A stretch of 63,309 nucleotides of DNA from Pseudomonas sp. (GCF_017744435.1 NZ_JAGIBG010000031.1:3040-66348); one strand, 5' to 3'; positions 24,192 through 33,069 are shown, numbered from the stretch's first letter. The notes: generated by a model not told the origin, from the letters alone. A program made the numbers and translations.

Positions 24192-24278
24192 GGACAGCGG
24201 TCCTTCTGCTTGGGGGCCATACAACAAGCATAGCGGGTTAGGCAGAAGGGGGATTGATCCTGGGCAGTTGTTTGCAGG

Positions 24279-24377
24279 CCGGGCCCTTTCGCGGGCAAGC
24301 CCGCTCCCACAGGAAGTGCACAAATCTTGAGCATTGTGATTTCCCTGTGGGAGCGGGCTTGCCCGCGAAGAGGCCGG
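24279..24377. repeat. REP pair (inward)
   Basis: Inverted GCGGGCAAGCCCGC / GCGGGCTTGCCCGC pair downstream of the aminopeptidase gene. Confidence 0.94.
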
Positions 24378-24394
24378 ACCTGCCTAGATCAATC

Positions 24395-25684
24395 TCAAGG
24401 CAGCTCGCGGCTGCGGTAGAACGCCGACAATACCTTCACCAGGTGCGCCAGGTCATGGCTGCCGCACAGCTCGCGGATCGAATGCATGGCAAAGGTCGGC
24501 AAGCCGATATCCACCGTGCGCACGCCAAGATGGCTAGCCGCAATCGGCCCGATGGTCGAACCACAGCCCATGTCGCTGCGCACCACGAAGCTCTGCACCG
24601 GCACTTCCTCGGCCATGCACAGGTGGCGGAAGAACCCGGCGGTTTCGCTGTTGGTGGCATAGCGCTGGTTGTTGTTGACCTTGATCACCGGCCCGGCGTT
24701 GAGTTTGGGCCCGTGGTTGCCGTCGTGCTTGTCGGCGTAGTTGGGGTGTACGCCGTGGGCGTTGTCGGCCGAGACCATCAGCGAGCGCTGGATGGTGCGC
24801 ACGTAGGCGTCGCCGTCCGGCAGCAGGCGTTGCAGGGTCTGTTCGAGCATCGGGCCATCGGCGCCGCAGGCCGAGCAGCTGCCGACTTCTTCGTGGTCAT
24901 TGCACACCAGCACGCAGGTCTCGTCGCTGTCGGCAGTCAGTAGCGCCTGCAGGCCGGCATAGCACGACAGCAGGTTGTCCAGGCGGGCGCCAGCGATGAA
25001 GTCGCCGTTCAGGCCGATCAGCGCGGCGTCCTGGGTGTCGTAGAAGCTCAGCTCGTAATCCAGCACCACGTCGGCGTTGAGGTCGTGCTCGCGGGCCAGT
25101 TGCTCGGTGAGCACGGCACGGAAGTCGATGCGCTCGTCACCGGCCACCTGGGCCAGCACCGGCGGCAGCTCGTTCTGCGGGTTGATCTGCCAGCCTTCGT
25201 TGGCGGTACGGTTCAGATGGATCGCCAGGTTGGGGATGATCGCGATCGGCAGCTTGAAGTCGATCAGCTGGCTTTCGACCTTGCCGTCACGGCGGAAGGT
25301 GACGCGCCCGGCCAGCGACAGGTCGCGGTCGAACCACGGTGCCAGCAGCGCGCCGCCGTAGACTTCCACGCCCAGTTGCAGGAAGCCCTGGCGCTGCAGT
25401 TCGGGCTGCGGCTTGACCCGCAGGCACGGGCTGTCGGTGTGTGCGCCGACCATGCGGATGCCGTTCAGCAGCGGTGGCTGCTTGCCCAGCTTGATGGCGA
25501 TGATCGAGGAGTCGTTGCGGGTAACGTAGTAGCGGCCACCGGGCACCGTGGCCCAGCTGTCACGCTCGTCCAGACGCTGGTAGCCGGCCGCCTCCAGGCG
25601 CTGGGCCAGGCTGGCGGTGGCATGGAAGGGCGTCGGGGAGGCCTTGAGGAATTCGATCAGGCCGGTATTCAGTGCTTCGCGCAT
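24395..25684 (-). CDS. apeB: M18-family aminopeptidase
   Basis: This 429-residue cytoplasmic zinc metallo-aminopeptidase (aspartyl aminopeptidase type) removes N-terminal acidic residues. Visible metal and catalytic residues are VGAHTDSPCLR (His-x-Asp), CVLVCNDHEEVGS (Asp, Glu-Glu), SADNAHGVHPNY, and a C-terminal His in AMHSIRELCG. The ATG has GGAGTG 5 bases upstream. REP pairs on both sides leave it as a single-gene unit. Confidence 0.94.
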   Translation of the reverse strand: MREALNTGLIEFLKASPTPFHATASLAQRLEAAGYQRLDERDSWATVPGGRYYVTRNDSSIIAIKLGKQPPLLNGIRMVGAHTDSPCLRVKPQPELQRQGFLQLGVEVYGGALLAPWFDRDLSLAGRVTFRRDGKVESQLIDFKLPIAIIPNLAIHLNRTANEGWQINPQNELPPVLAQVAGDERIDFRAVLTEQLAREHDLNADVVLDYELSFYDTQDAALIGLNGDFIAGARLDNLLSCYAGLQALLTADSDETCVLVCNDHEEVGSCSACGADGPMLEQTLQRLLPDGDAYVRTIQRSLMVSADNAHGVHPNYADKHDGNHGPKLNAGPVIKVNNNQRYATNSETAGFFRHLCMAEEVPVQSFVVRSDMGCGSTIGPIAASHLGVRTVDIGLPTFAMHSIRELCGSHDLAHLVKVLSAFYRSRELP

Positions 25685-25739
25685 AACTCACTCCAGACAG
25701 CAGTGGCGCGAGTTTAGCCTATTGAGTCGACAATTTGTG

Positions 25740-25837
25740 TCGGCCTCTTCGCGGCTAAAGCCGCTCCCACAGGTATTGCACAGCCCTTCAGAGCAGTGCG
25801 CTCCCTGTGGGAGCGGCTTTAGCCGCGAAGAGGCCGG
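25740..25837. repeat. REP pair (inward), GCGGCTAAAGCCGC subtype
   Basis: Inverted pair in which both palindromes carry the GGCTAAAGCC core, unlike most REPs here (GGGCAAGCCC). It lies between the pseudouridine synthase stop and the apeB start. Confidence 0.93.
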
Positions 25838-25853
25838 TACAGGCCCTGCAAGA

Positions 25854-26489
25854 TCAGAAGGGTGCCGGGCACTCGAACCTCAAGCGCTCCCCGGAGACCG
25901 GGTGGGTGAAGCTCAGCATCGAGGCATGCAGGCACAGCCGTTCATGGGCTGCCAGCGCCTCCGGGTTGGCATACAGGCGGTCGCCCAGCAACGGATGGCC
26001 GATCGATAGCATGTGCACGCGCAGCTGGTGCGAACGCCCGGTGATCGGCGTCAGCTCGACCCGGCAGTGATCCCCGCAACGCTCGACGATGCGCCAGAAG
26101 GTCAGCGCATGCTTGCCCTGCTCATGGTCCACCACGTGCCGAGGCTTGGTCGGTGGATCGTAGCGCAAGGGCAGGTCGATGCTGCCGCTGTCCAGCGCCG
26201 GCTGGCCCCAGCACAACGCGGTGTAGGCCTTTTCGGTCTCGCGGTCGTGAAACTGGCGCGACAGCTCGCGGTGGCTGTCGGCATCGCGGGCCAGCAGGAT
26301 GATGCCGGAGGTTTCCCAGTCCAGGCGGTGCACGATCAGCGCGTCCGGGTAGCCGTTTTCCTGCAGGCGAGTGATCAGGCAGTCCTTGTTGTCCTCGGCA
26401 CGGCCGGGTACCGACAGCAGCAGCGTCGGTTTGTTGATCACCAGGATGGCGGCGTCTTCATGGAGGATCTGGATGTTCGACAGCGGCAT
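25854..26489 (-). CDS. rluA: RluA-family pseudouridine synthase
   Basis: This 211-residue enzyme isomerises uridine to pseudouridine in structured RNA. The catalytic motif HRLDWETSGIILLARD (Asp in RLD) lies at about 54-69, and the family end motif GRSHQLRVHMLSIGHPLLGD is intact. There is no N-terminal S4 domain, and the length fits the short RluA type (23S U746 and tRNA U32 in E. coli). It is downstream of the min operon but separated from it by a strong terminator. Confidence 0.88.
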   Translation of the reverse strand: MPLSNIQILHEDAAILVINKPTLLLSVPGRAEDNKDCLITRLQENGYPDALIVHRLDWETSGIILLARDADSHRELSRQFHDRETEKAYTALCWGQPALDSGSIDLPLRYDPPTKPRHVVDHEQGKHALTFWRIVERCGDHCRVELTPITGRSHQLRVHMLSIGHPLLGDRLYANPEALAAHERLCLHASMLSFTHPVSGERLRFECPAPF

Positions 26490-26512
26490 TGCGGGTTCTC
26501 TATGAAAATGAC

Positions 26513-26551
26513 AAAAACCACTGGGGCTGCAATGCAGCCCCAGTGGTTTTT
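26513..26551. terminator. bidirectional terminator after minE
   Basis: An 18-bp perfect stem (26513-26530 with 26534-26551) with loop AAT starts with AAAAACCAC and ends with GTGGTTTTT. It closes the minCDE operon on the minus strand and lies upstream of rluA. Confidence 0.92.
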
Positions 26552-26573
26552 GCCTGTGCCTGAAGCGACCGGA

Positions 26574-26828
26574 TCAGCGATCAGGCAAGGTGATGTTCAG
26601 TTCCAGAATCGAGCAGCTGCCCTGGTTTTCCAGCTCGATGTGCACATCATCGTTGCCGATGTTCACATACTTGCGGATCACTTCCAGCAGTTCTTTCTGC
26701 AGCGCCGGCAGGTAGTCCGGTTCGCTGCGCTGGCCGCGCTCATGCGCCACGATGATCTGTAGACGCTCTTTCGCTACCGACGCGCTGGTCTGTTTCTGTC
26801 TGCCACGAAAGAAGTCAAAAAGGTTCAT
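26574..26828 (-). CDS. minE: cell division topological specificity factor MinE
   Basis: This 84-residue protein stimulates the MinD ATPase and makes the Min system oscillate. The N-terminal membrane/MinD-binding region (MNLFDFFRGRQKQTSASVAK) and the topological specificity domain (LQKELLEVIRKYVNIGNDDV) are complete. It starts 3 bp after the minD stop, the end of a minC-minD-minE operon. Confidence 0.97.
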   Translation of the reverse strand: MNLFDFFRGRQKQTSASVAKERLQIIVAHERGQRSEPDYLPALQKELLEVIRKYVNIGNDDVHIELENQGSCSILELNITLPDR

Positions 26829-26831
26829 GGT

Positions 26832-27644
26832 TTACTTGCCTCCAAACAGGCGCGCGAAGAATCCTTGCTTCGGCACTTCGATGAAACGCAGGGGTTTCTC
26901 TTTGCCCAGGAGGCGGTCGACCGTGTCGCTGTACGCCTGGCCGGCATCGCTCTGGTCGTCGAGGATGACCGGGATGCCCTGGTTGGAGGCCTTGAGCACG
27001 GCCTGCGACTCAGGGATCACACCCTTGAGCTTGATCGCCAGGATCTCTTCGACGTCGGCGATGCTGAGCATTTCGCCCTTTTCGACGCGCTCCGGGTGGT
27101 AACGGGTGATCAGCAGGTGTTCCTTGATCGGCTCTTCGCCATTCTCGGAGCGGCGCGACTTGCTCGACAGGATGCCCAGCATGCGGTCCGAGTCACGTAC
27201 CGAGGACACTTCGGGGTTGGTCACGACAATGGCTTCGTCGGCGAAGTACATCGCCAGGTGCGCGCCTTTCTCGATACCGGCCGGGGAGTCGCAGATGACG
27301 TAATCGAACTGTTCTTTCAGCTCCATCAGCACCTTTTCGACGCCTTCCTGGGTCAGCGCGTCCTTGTCGCGGGTCTGGCTGGCGGCCAGCACGAACAGGT
27401 TCTCGAGGCGCTTGTCCTTGATCAGGGCCTGCTGCAGGTTGGCTTCGCCGTTGACCACGTTGACGAAGTCGTACACCACGCGGCGCTCGCAGCCCATGAT
27501 CAGGTCGAGGTTACGCAGGCCCACGTCGAAGTCGACGATGACAGTCTTGTGGCCGCGCAGTGCGAGGCCGGTGCCGATGGCGGCGCTGGTGGTGGTCTTG
27601 CCCACACCCCCCTTGCCGGAAGTAACGACGAGAATCTTGGCCAA
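26832..27644 (-). CDS. minD: septum site-determining ATPase MinD
   Basis: This 270-residue membrane-binding ATPase carries MinC to the poles. The deviant Walker A KGGVGKTT lies at about 11-18, with SPAGIEKGA in the switch region. The C-terminal amphipathic membrane-targeting helix is FFARLFGGK. It lies about 100 bp after minC, and the sequence between shows no clear terminator. Confidence 0.97.
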   Translation of the reverse strand: MAKILVVTSGKGGVGKTTTSAAIGTGLALRGHKTVIVDFDVGLRNLDLIMGCERRVVYDFVNVVNGEANLQQALIKDKRLENLFVLAASQTRDKDALTQEGVEKVLMELKEQFDYVICDSPAGIEKGAHLAMYFADEAIVVTNPEVSSVRDSDRMLGILSSKSRRSENGEEPIKEHLLITRYHPERVEKGEMLSIADVEEILAIKLKGVIPESQAVLKASNQGIPVILDDQSDAGQAYSDTVDRLLGKEKPLRFIEVPKQGFFARLFGGK

Positions 27645-27743
27645 GGTGTTTCACCCCTAAATAAGTCGGGACACGTGTCCCAGCAAAATGCAAAAAACGG
27701 CAACAGATGAAAAAGTTGCTCTAAAAATGACGGCAAGTATCCG

Positions 27744-28511
27744 TTAAAGACGGGTGATGTTCAACACGTCACCGGACAGGCTGACTTGCACGCCGGCACC
27801 CCACAGCGGGTCGCGGCGCAGGTCTTCGCACACCTTGTACTGGCCGGCGATCGAGACCATTTCGGCGGTCATCTGCTGGCAGAAGATACGCGCCTTGGTA
27901 TTGCCTTTGATCCCGGCCAGGGCGCGGCCGCGCATGGCGCCGTACACATGGATGTTGCCATCGGCGAGAAGTTCCGCACCCGGGCTGACCGAAGCGGTGA
28001 CGATCAGGTCGCCACCCTGGGCGTAGATCTGTTGGCCGCCGCGCACAGGTGAGGTGATGATGCGGGTAGGGCGCACTTCTGGCTCGGCTGGCGCTGGAGC
28101 CGGGGCCGGCTCAGGCACGGGCTCGACCTTCTTCACCTCGGGTTCGGGCTCCAGCGGCCGCTCGCGGGCGCCGGACGGTGGCAGCACCGGCAGGTCGATG
28201 GCGATCGCCGCAGCGATGTCTTCGATGCGGTTGGCGCGGATCGCCAGGGTTCGCAGGCCATGGTGGCGGCAGATACGCATCAGCCCGGGCAGGTCGATTG
28301 CCCCTTCGTCGGCCGGCAGCTTGTCCAGCGCCAGCACCAGCGGCGTGTTGCTGAAGAAATTCGGGGCCTGGGCCACTTTCGCCGCCAGCTGGCGGTCGAG
28401 GGCTTCCAGGTCGTTACGCCCCAGTTCCAGCACAGTGATGGCGAGCATGCTGCCCTTGAGCTGGAACACGGAGGCGGTGTCGGATGTGTGGTTTGGGCTC
28501 ATGGTCTGCAT
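27744..28511 (-). CDS. minC: septum site-determining protein MinC
   Basis: This 255-residue inhibitor of FtsZ assembly has an N-terminal MinC domain (VFQLKGSMLAITVLELGRND) and a proline/glutamate-rich linker (about 125-155). The C-terminal beta-helix (IITSPVRGGQQIYAQGGDLI, VYGAMRGRALAGIKGN) binds MinD. An ATG three codons later (28502) is an equally possible start; neither has a clear Shine-Dalgarno sequence. First gene of minCDE. Confidence 0.96.
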   Translation of the reverse strand: MQTMSPNHTSDTASVFQLKGSMLAITVLELGRNDLEALDRQLAAKVAQAPNFFSNTPLVLALDKLPADEGAIDLPGLMRICRHHGLRTLAIRANRIEDIAAAIAIDLPVLPPSGARERPLEPEPEVKKVEPVPEPAPAPAPAEPEVRPTRIITSPVRGGQQIYAQGGDLIVTASVSPGAELLADGNIHVYGAMRGRALAGIKGNTKARIFCQQMTAEMVSIAGQYKVCEDLRRDPLWGAGVQVSLSGDVLNITRL

Positions 28512-28541
28512 AGACGGCTTGTTGCGAAAAAAGTGCCCTGA

Positions 28542-28570
28542 CTTATAGCGATAAGACCGGTTGGCCGCAA
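28542..28570 (-). promoter_or_regulatory. minC promoter overlapping a dyad
   Basis: On the minus strand TTGCGG (28570-28565), 17 bases, then TATAAG (28547-28542) form a sigma-70 promoter for minCDE. Its -35 lies inside a perfect dyad ACCGGTTG-GCCG-CAACCGGT (28556-28575), so a protein bound there would block minC and could also affect the divergent htrB, which has TAGAAT at 28588-28593. Confidence 0.5.
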
Positions 28571-28622
28571 CCGGTGCCGATCCGTTGTAGAATGCTCGGC
28601 CTTTGTCTTGCCGGAAGCTTCA

Positions 28623-29558
28623 ATGGAACGCCCGCGTTTTCGACCCTATTTCCTCCACCCGCGATTCTGGGGCCTGTGGCTGGGCCTGGGCCTGCTGTGG
28701 CTGGTGGTGCAGTTGCCCTACCGTGCCCTGCTGTGGCTCGGCGGTGCCCTGGGCGCGCTGATGTACCGCGTGGCCGGTGAGCGCCGGCGCATTGCCGCAC
28801 GCAACCTCGAGCTGTGCTTCCCGGAACTGTCCGACGACGAACGGCGGCGTCTGCTCAAGGCCAACTTCGCCTCCACCGGTATCGCCTTCTTCGAAATGGC
28901 CATGAGCTGGTGGTGGCCCAAGGCGCGCCTGGCGCGCCTGGCCCACATCGAAGGCCTCGAGCACCTGCAGGCGGCGCAGCAGGCCGGGCAGGGCGCCATC
29001 CTGATGGCAGTGCACTTCACCACCCTGGAGATCGGTGCCGCGTTGCTTGGCCAGGCGCATACCATCGACGGCATGTACCGCGAGCACGGCAACCCGCTGT
29101 TCGACTTCATCCAGCGCAGCGGCCGTGAGCGGCACAACCTCGATTCGCTGGCCGTGGAGCGTGATGACGTGCGTGGCATGCTCAAGCTGCTGCGCTCGGG
29201 CCGGGCGATCTGGTACGCACCGGACCAGGACTACGGCGCCAAGCAGAGCATTTTCGTGCCGTTGTTCGGTATCCCGGCGGCCACGGTCACCGCGACCACC
29301 AAGTTCGCCCGCCTGGGCAAGGCGCAGGTGATTCCGTTCACCCAGAAGCGCCTGGAGGACGGCAGCGGCTATCGTCTGGTGATCCACCCGCCGCTGGAGA
29401 ACTTCCCCGGTGAGAGCGAAGAAGCCGATTGCCTGCGTATCAACCAGTGGGTCGAGGGTGTGCTGCGCGAATGCCCGGAGCAGTACCTGTGGGCGCATCG
29501 GCGCTTCAAGTCGCGGCCCGAGGGTGCGCCGCGGCTGTACGACAAGAAAAAACGCTGA
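28623..29558 (+). CDS. htrB: lipid A lauroyl-type acyltransferase
   Basis: This 311-residue inner-membrane enzyme adds a secondary acyl chain to lipid A (LpxL/HtrB family). An N-terminal membrane anchor (FWGLWLGLGLLWLVVQLPY) precedes the catalytic H-x4-E motif VHFTTLEIG. Further family motifs are YREHGNPLFD and APDQDYG-KQSIFVPLFG. ATG 28623 follows GGAAG; an upstream in-frame TTG is unlikely. Divergent from minC. Confidence 0.93.
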   Translation: MERPRFRPYFLHPRFWGLWLGLGLLWLVVQLPYRALLWLGGALGALMYRVAGERRRIAARNLELCFPELSDDERRRLLKANFASTGIAFFEMAMSWWWPKARLARLAHIEGLEHLQAAQQAGQGAILMAVHFTTLEIGAALLGQAHTIDGMYREHGNPLFDFIQRSGRERHNLDSLAVERDDVRGMLKLLRSGRAIWYAPDQDYGAKQSIFVPLFGIPAATVTATTKFARLGKAQVIPFTQKRLEDGSGYRLVIHPPLENFPGESEEADCLRINQWVEGVLRECPEQYLWAHRRFKSRPEGAPRLYDKKKR

Positions 29559-29574
29559 ATCTTGTGTTGACTGT

Positions 29575-29654
29575 GCCGGCCTCTTCGCGGGCACGCCCGC
29601 TCCCACAGGGACTGCATAACCTGTGGGAGCGGGCATGCCCGCGAAGAGGACAGG
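29575..29654. repeat. REP pair (inward, short spacer)
   Basis: Inverted GCGGGCACGCCCGC / GCGGGCATGCCCGC pair with only about 10 bases between the CCCACAGG tails, between htrB and the patatin gene. Confidence 0.93.
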
Positions 29655-29686
29655 CCTGAAAGCACATCAACCCCAGGAAGGAATCC

Positions 29687-30835
29687 ATGGCGCCACCCCC
29701 GGTAACCGGTCTCATCCTTTCTGGCGGCGGCGCCCGCGCGGCTTATCAGGTCGGGGTGCTCGCCGGCATCGCTGAACTGCTGCCGCCTGGCGCGCACAAC
29801 CCGTTCCCGGTCATCGTCGGCACCTCGGCCGGTGCCATCAACGCCGTGACCCTGGCCAGTGGCGCCACCCGCTTCAACGACGCCGTGCAGCGCCTCACCA
29901 CGTTCTGGCAGAACTTCCGCAGCCGCCTGGTCATCCGCAGCGACTGGCCCGGCGTGGTGCGCCAGGCCAGCCGCTTCGTCGGCCACAACCTGCTGGGCCT
30001 GGGCGGCCAGGTGCCGGTTGCCTTGCTCGACAGCAGCCCTTTGCGTGGCCTGTTGCAGTCCCACCTGGACCTGGATGGCATCGGCCATGCCATCGCCGCC
30101 GAGCAATTGCGGGCAGTTGCCGTGACCGCATTCGGCTATGAAAGCGGCCAGGCGGTAACCTTCTATCAGGGTCGCGGCACCATCGACGCCTGGCTGCGCC
30201 ACCGCCGCATCGGTGTGCCCACGCCGTTGACCATCGATCACCTGCTGGCCAGCGCCGCAATCCCGCTGCTGTTCGCCCCGGTGCGCCTGGGCGACGAGTA
30301 CTACGGTGACGGTGCGGTGCGCCAGTCGGCACCCATCAGCCCGGCCCTTCACCTGGGCGCCAGCCGGGTGCTGGTGGTCGGGGTCAGTGGCAACCCGCAG
30401 CGCCCGGCGGCGCCGTTGCCGACCCAGCGCGTGTTCAGCGGCCAGCAGCCGAGCCTGGCGCAGATCGGCGGGCACATGCTCAACAGCACCTTCATCGACA
30501 GCCTCGAGGACGATATCGAGCTGCTGCAGCGGCTCAATCACCTCAGCCGGCTGTTGCCGGCGCACCTGGATGCACGGCGCCTGGGGCTGGCGCCGATCGA
30601 GGTGCTGGTGGTCGCGCCGAGCCAACCGCTGGACGAGATCGCCGCGCGGCACCGGCGCGAGTTGCCGGCAGCATTGCGCCTGTTCCTGCGCGGTCCGGGG
30701 GCGACCCGGACCAGCGGGGCAGGGGTATTGAGCTATCTGTTGTTCGAGGCCAGCTACTGCAGTGAACTGATCGAGCTGGGGCGGCGCGATGCCCTGGCCA
30801 AGAAGCGCGAGCTGTGCCAGTTCCTGGGGATTTGA
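29687..30835 (+). CDS. patatin-like phospholipase
   Basis: This 382-residue enzyme is predicted to hydrolyse lipid acyl esters. The oxyanion-hole glycines LSGGGARAAYQVGVL (about 10-24), the nucleophile elbow GTSAG (Ser about 47) and the catalytic Asp in YYGDGAVRQSAP complete the Ser-Asp dyad. A C-terminal DUF3336-like helical part follows. There is no signal peptide, so it should be cytoplasmic. The start has AGGAAGGA 5-7 bases upstream. Physiological substrate unknown; adjacent to htrB by conserved order. Confidence 0.9.
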   Translation: MAPPPVTGLILSGGGARAAYQVGVLAGIAELLPPGAHNPFPVIVGTSAGAINAVTLASGATRFNDAVQRLTTFWQNFRSRLVIRSDWPGVVRQASRFVGHNLLGLGGQVPVALLDSSPLRGLLQSHLDLDGIGHAIAAEQLRAVAVTAFGYESGQAVTFYQGRGTIDAWLRHRRIGVPTPLTIDHLLASAAIPLLFAPVRLGDEYYGDGAVRQSAPISPALHLGASRVLVVGVSGNPQRPAAPLPTQRVFSGQQPSLAQIGGHMLNSTFIDSLEDDIELLQRLNHLSRLLPAHLDARRLGLAPIEVLVVAPSQPLDEIAARHRRELPAALRLFLRGPGATRTSGAGVLSYLLFEASYCSELIELGRRDALAKKRELCQFLGI

Positions 30836-30846
30836 TGTTGCCTGTA

Positions 30847-30946
30847 CTGGCCTCTTCGCGGCTAAAGCCGCTCCCACAGGTAGTGTGCAGGTCTCAGGCC
30901 TGAGGTGATCCCTGTGGGAGCAGCTTTAGCCGCGAAGAGGCCAGGC
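30847..30946. repeat. REP pair (inward), GGCTAAAGCC subtype
   Basis: Inverted pair; the second palindrome has one mismatch (GCAGCTTTAGCCGC). It sits between the convergent patatin and mlaA genes. Confidence 0.92.
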
Positions 30947-30950
30947 CTGC

Positions 30951-31778
30951 TTACTCGGCGATCTGCAGCTTGCGCGCCTGGGTATACACGTACCGCACCT
31001 TCTCATACTCGAACGGCGAGTTGAGCTGCCCATAGCGGAATTTGGTGGTGTAGCGCTTGTCCACCACGCGCAAGGCGAAGATCTCAGGGTGATTCTCGCT
31101 GGCCTCGGCCACGTTCAGGTAATTGACCGCCTGCTCGCCGGCATAGTCCACCACCAGCCCGGTGGTGTCGCGCAGGTTCGATGGGCCGAGCACCGGTAGC
31201 ATCAGGTAGGGCCCCTCCGGCACGCCATAGAAGCCCAGGGTCTGGCCAAAGTCCTCGCTCTGGCGCGGCAGGCCCATGCTGGTTGCCGGGTCCCACAAGC
31301 CCCCCACGCCGATGATGGTGTTGAACATCAGCCGCGCGGTGATCTCCGCCGAGCGCTTGGCCTTGAGCTGCAGCACGCTGTTGAACAGGTTCGGCACGTC
31401 ACCCAGGTTGTTGAAGAAGTTGCTGACCCCGGTGCGCACGAAGCTGGGCGTGACGTGCTGGTAGCCACTGACCAGCGGCAACAGCACCCATTGGTCCAGG
31501 CGGTAGTTGAAGTGGTAGATGCGCCGGTTCATCGATTCCAGCGGGTCGTACACGTTCAGTGCTTCGAGGGTCGAGCGTTCGAACTCGCGCTGGTCGAGCC
31601 CGGGGTTGAATTTCAGTTCGCGCAGCGGGTCGATGAAGCCGTCGGCCTCCGGTGTCAGCGGCGCCTGGGTAACTTGCGGGTCGGCTTCGACCACGCTGGT
31701 CCGTGGCGCGGTTTCCGCGGCCAAGGCATTGCCGGCGACGACGAGCAGCGCGGTGGCGAGGAGGAATGGGTTAGCCAC
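30951..31778 (-). CDS. mlaA: MlaA/VacJ-family outer-membrane lipid asymmetry protein
   Basis: This 275-residue protein extracts mislocalised phospholipid from the outer leaflet for the Mla pathway. The MlaA domain is clear: DPLESMNRRIYHFNYRLDQW, SNFFNNLGDVPNLFNSVLQL, RLMFNTIIGVGGLWDPATSM, FYGVPEGPYLMLPVLGPS. The start is a GTG at 31778, with GGAG 7 bases before it and an 8-base overlap with the hydrolase gene. The N-terminus ANPFLLATALLVVAGNALAA is a signal peptide cleaved by signal peptidase I; no lipobox Cys is present, although MlaA is typically a lipoprotein. An Asp/Pro-rich extension (about 22-70) precedes the domain. Confidence 0.9.
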   Translation of the reverse strand: MANPFLLATALLVVAGNALAAETAPRTSVVEADPQVTQAPLTPEADGFIDPLRELKFNPGLDQREFERSTLEALNVYDPLESMNRRIYHFNYRLDQWVLLPLVSGYQHVTPSFVRTGVSNFFNNLGDVPNLFNSVLQLKAKRSAEITARLMFNTIIGVGGLWDPATSMGLPRQSEDFGQTLGFYGVPEGPYLMLPVLGPSNLRDTTGLVVDYAGEQAVNYLNVAEASENHPEIFALRVVDKRYTTKFRYGQLNSPFEYEKVRYVYTQARKLQIAE

Positions 31779-33069
31779 GGAAGAACTCCAGCATGGCGTC
31801 GCTGTTGACGCGGTAATTGAGGTTGCCGCAATGGCCGCCATGGGGGTAAAGGGTCAGCCGGTCGCCGAACACCTTGCGCAGGAAACCGATATCGCCGGGG
31901 CCGAGGATGACGTCGTCGGCATTGTGCATCACGGCGATCTTGTCGCTGTTGTGCAGGTAGTCTTCCAGGGCATACAGGCTGACCTGGTTGACCAGTTGCA
32001 GGATGCTGTTGCCATCGGTGCGGGCGCGCCACATCGGGATCACCTGCTCGGTCATGTAGCAGTCGAAGTCGCACTGCAGGGCCCGTTTGAAGAACGGTGT
32101 CAGGCTGCTGCCCTCGGTGATCGGGAACTTCGGCGGGATGATCAGGCCGCGGCGGTTGATCAGGTCGGAGGTGAAGGCGATGTCGGCCGCCGAGAAGCGG
32201 AACGAAGTGCCGATGAGCATGGCCATCTGCTCGTTGGACAGGTGCTGTTTCGACTGCTGGAAGTCGTACAGCAGGGCATCGTTGAGGTCGATATAACCCT
32301 TGTCCTGGAAGTAGCGGGTGAGCTTTTCGAGCATCAGCTCATAGAAGGTGGTGCTGCGGTCGATGCCCTTGACCTGGGTCTGTACCAGCTTGTCGAGGTT
32401 GTTGATCGAGGTGTACAGGTTGACCGGCGGGTTGAGCAGCAGCACGCGCTTGAAATTGAAGCTGCGACGGGTTTCGTCGAGGTGGCTGACGAAGGCGGCG
32501 TCCAGCGCGCCCAGGCTGTAGCCGGTGAGGTAGTACTCGCTGACCGGCAGGCGCGGGTGCTGGGCACGCACGGCCTGCATCACCCGGTACATGTCTTCGG
32601 CGTCTTCCCGGCTGACCCCGGGGGTGGCGAAGCGCGAGGCGGCGCTCATGAAGTCGTAGCTGGTTGGCGATGACAGCTGCACCACGTGGTAGCCAGCCTG
32701 GTAGAACAGCTTCTTGAGGTATTCGTTGATGCTGCTGGAGTAGGGCGCACCGGTACCGGCGATGAGGAAGATCAGCGGCGCCTCGTGGTCCTGGCGTGCC
32801 AGGCGGTACTTGAGCTTCTTCACTGCCCAGAAGTTGTCGGGCAGGGAGAACTCGCGCTCGGGGCGCAGGTTCAGGCTGTAGTCGGACTGGTCGATGTCAT
32901 CGTCGCTGGGCAGCGTCGGGCGTTGCTCCGGTGGCGTGGTGACGATGGTCGCCTCGAACGGGTTGGTCAAGGGGTAGCCGTAGCTGGCGGCGTCGATATC
33001 CCGCGCCGAAGCGGCCGCAGCCATGAGCAGGCCGCCAAGAAGGGCGGCGAGGCGCCAAGATCGAAGCAT
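31771..33069 (-). CDS. exported alpha/beta hydrolase
   Basis: This 432-residue protein has a signal peptide (MLRSWRLAALLGGLLMAAAA) and an alpha/beta hydrolase fold. The nucleophile elbow is YLTGYSLGALDAA (Ser), the Asp candidate HNADDVILG, and the His candidate YPHGGHCGNLNY. The oxyanion region is FLIAGTGAPYSSS. Proteins of this family in pseudomonads are sometimes labelled serine/threonine kinase, but no kinase motif is visible. ATG 33069 has GGGGGAA upstream. It overlaps mlaA by 8 bases, which suggests a joint role at the outer membrane, perhaps as a periplasmic lipase or esterase. Substrate unknown. Confidence 0.83.
   Translation of the reverse strand: MLRSWRLAALLGGLLMAAAASARDIDAASYGYPLTNPFEATIVTTPPEQRPTLPSDDDIDQSDYSLNLRPEREFSLPDNFWAVKKLKYRLARQDHEAPLIFLIAGTGAPYSSSINEYLKKLFYQAGYHVVQLSSPTSYDFMSAASRFATPGVSREDAEDMYRVMQAVRAQHPRLPVSEYYLTGYSLGALDAAFVSHLDETRRSFNFKRVLLLNPPVNLYTSINNLDKLVQTQVKGIDRSTTFYELMLEKLTRYFQDKGYIDLNDALLYDFQQSKQHLSNEQMAMLIGTSFRFSAADIAFTSDLINRRGLIIPPKFPITEGSSLTPFFKRALQCDFDCYMTEQVIPMWRARTDGNSILQLVNQVSLYALEDYLHNSDKIAVMHNADDVILGPGDIGFLRKVFGDRLTLYPHGGHCGNLNYRVNSDAMLEFFRG

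Noticed and set aside
31771..33069. Serine/threonine protein kinase
   Set aside because: No glycine loop, HRD or DFG motif is visible, while the GYSLG elbow and HGGH segment mark an alpha/beta hydrolase.
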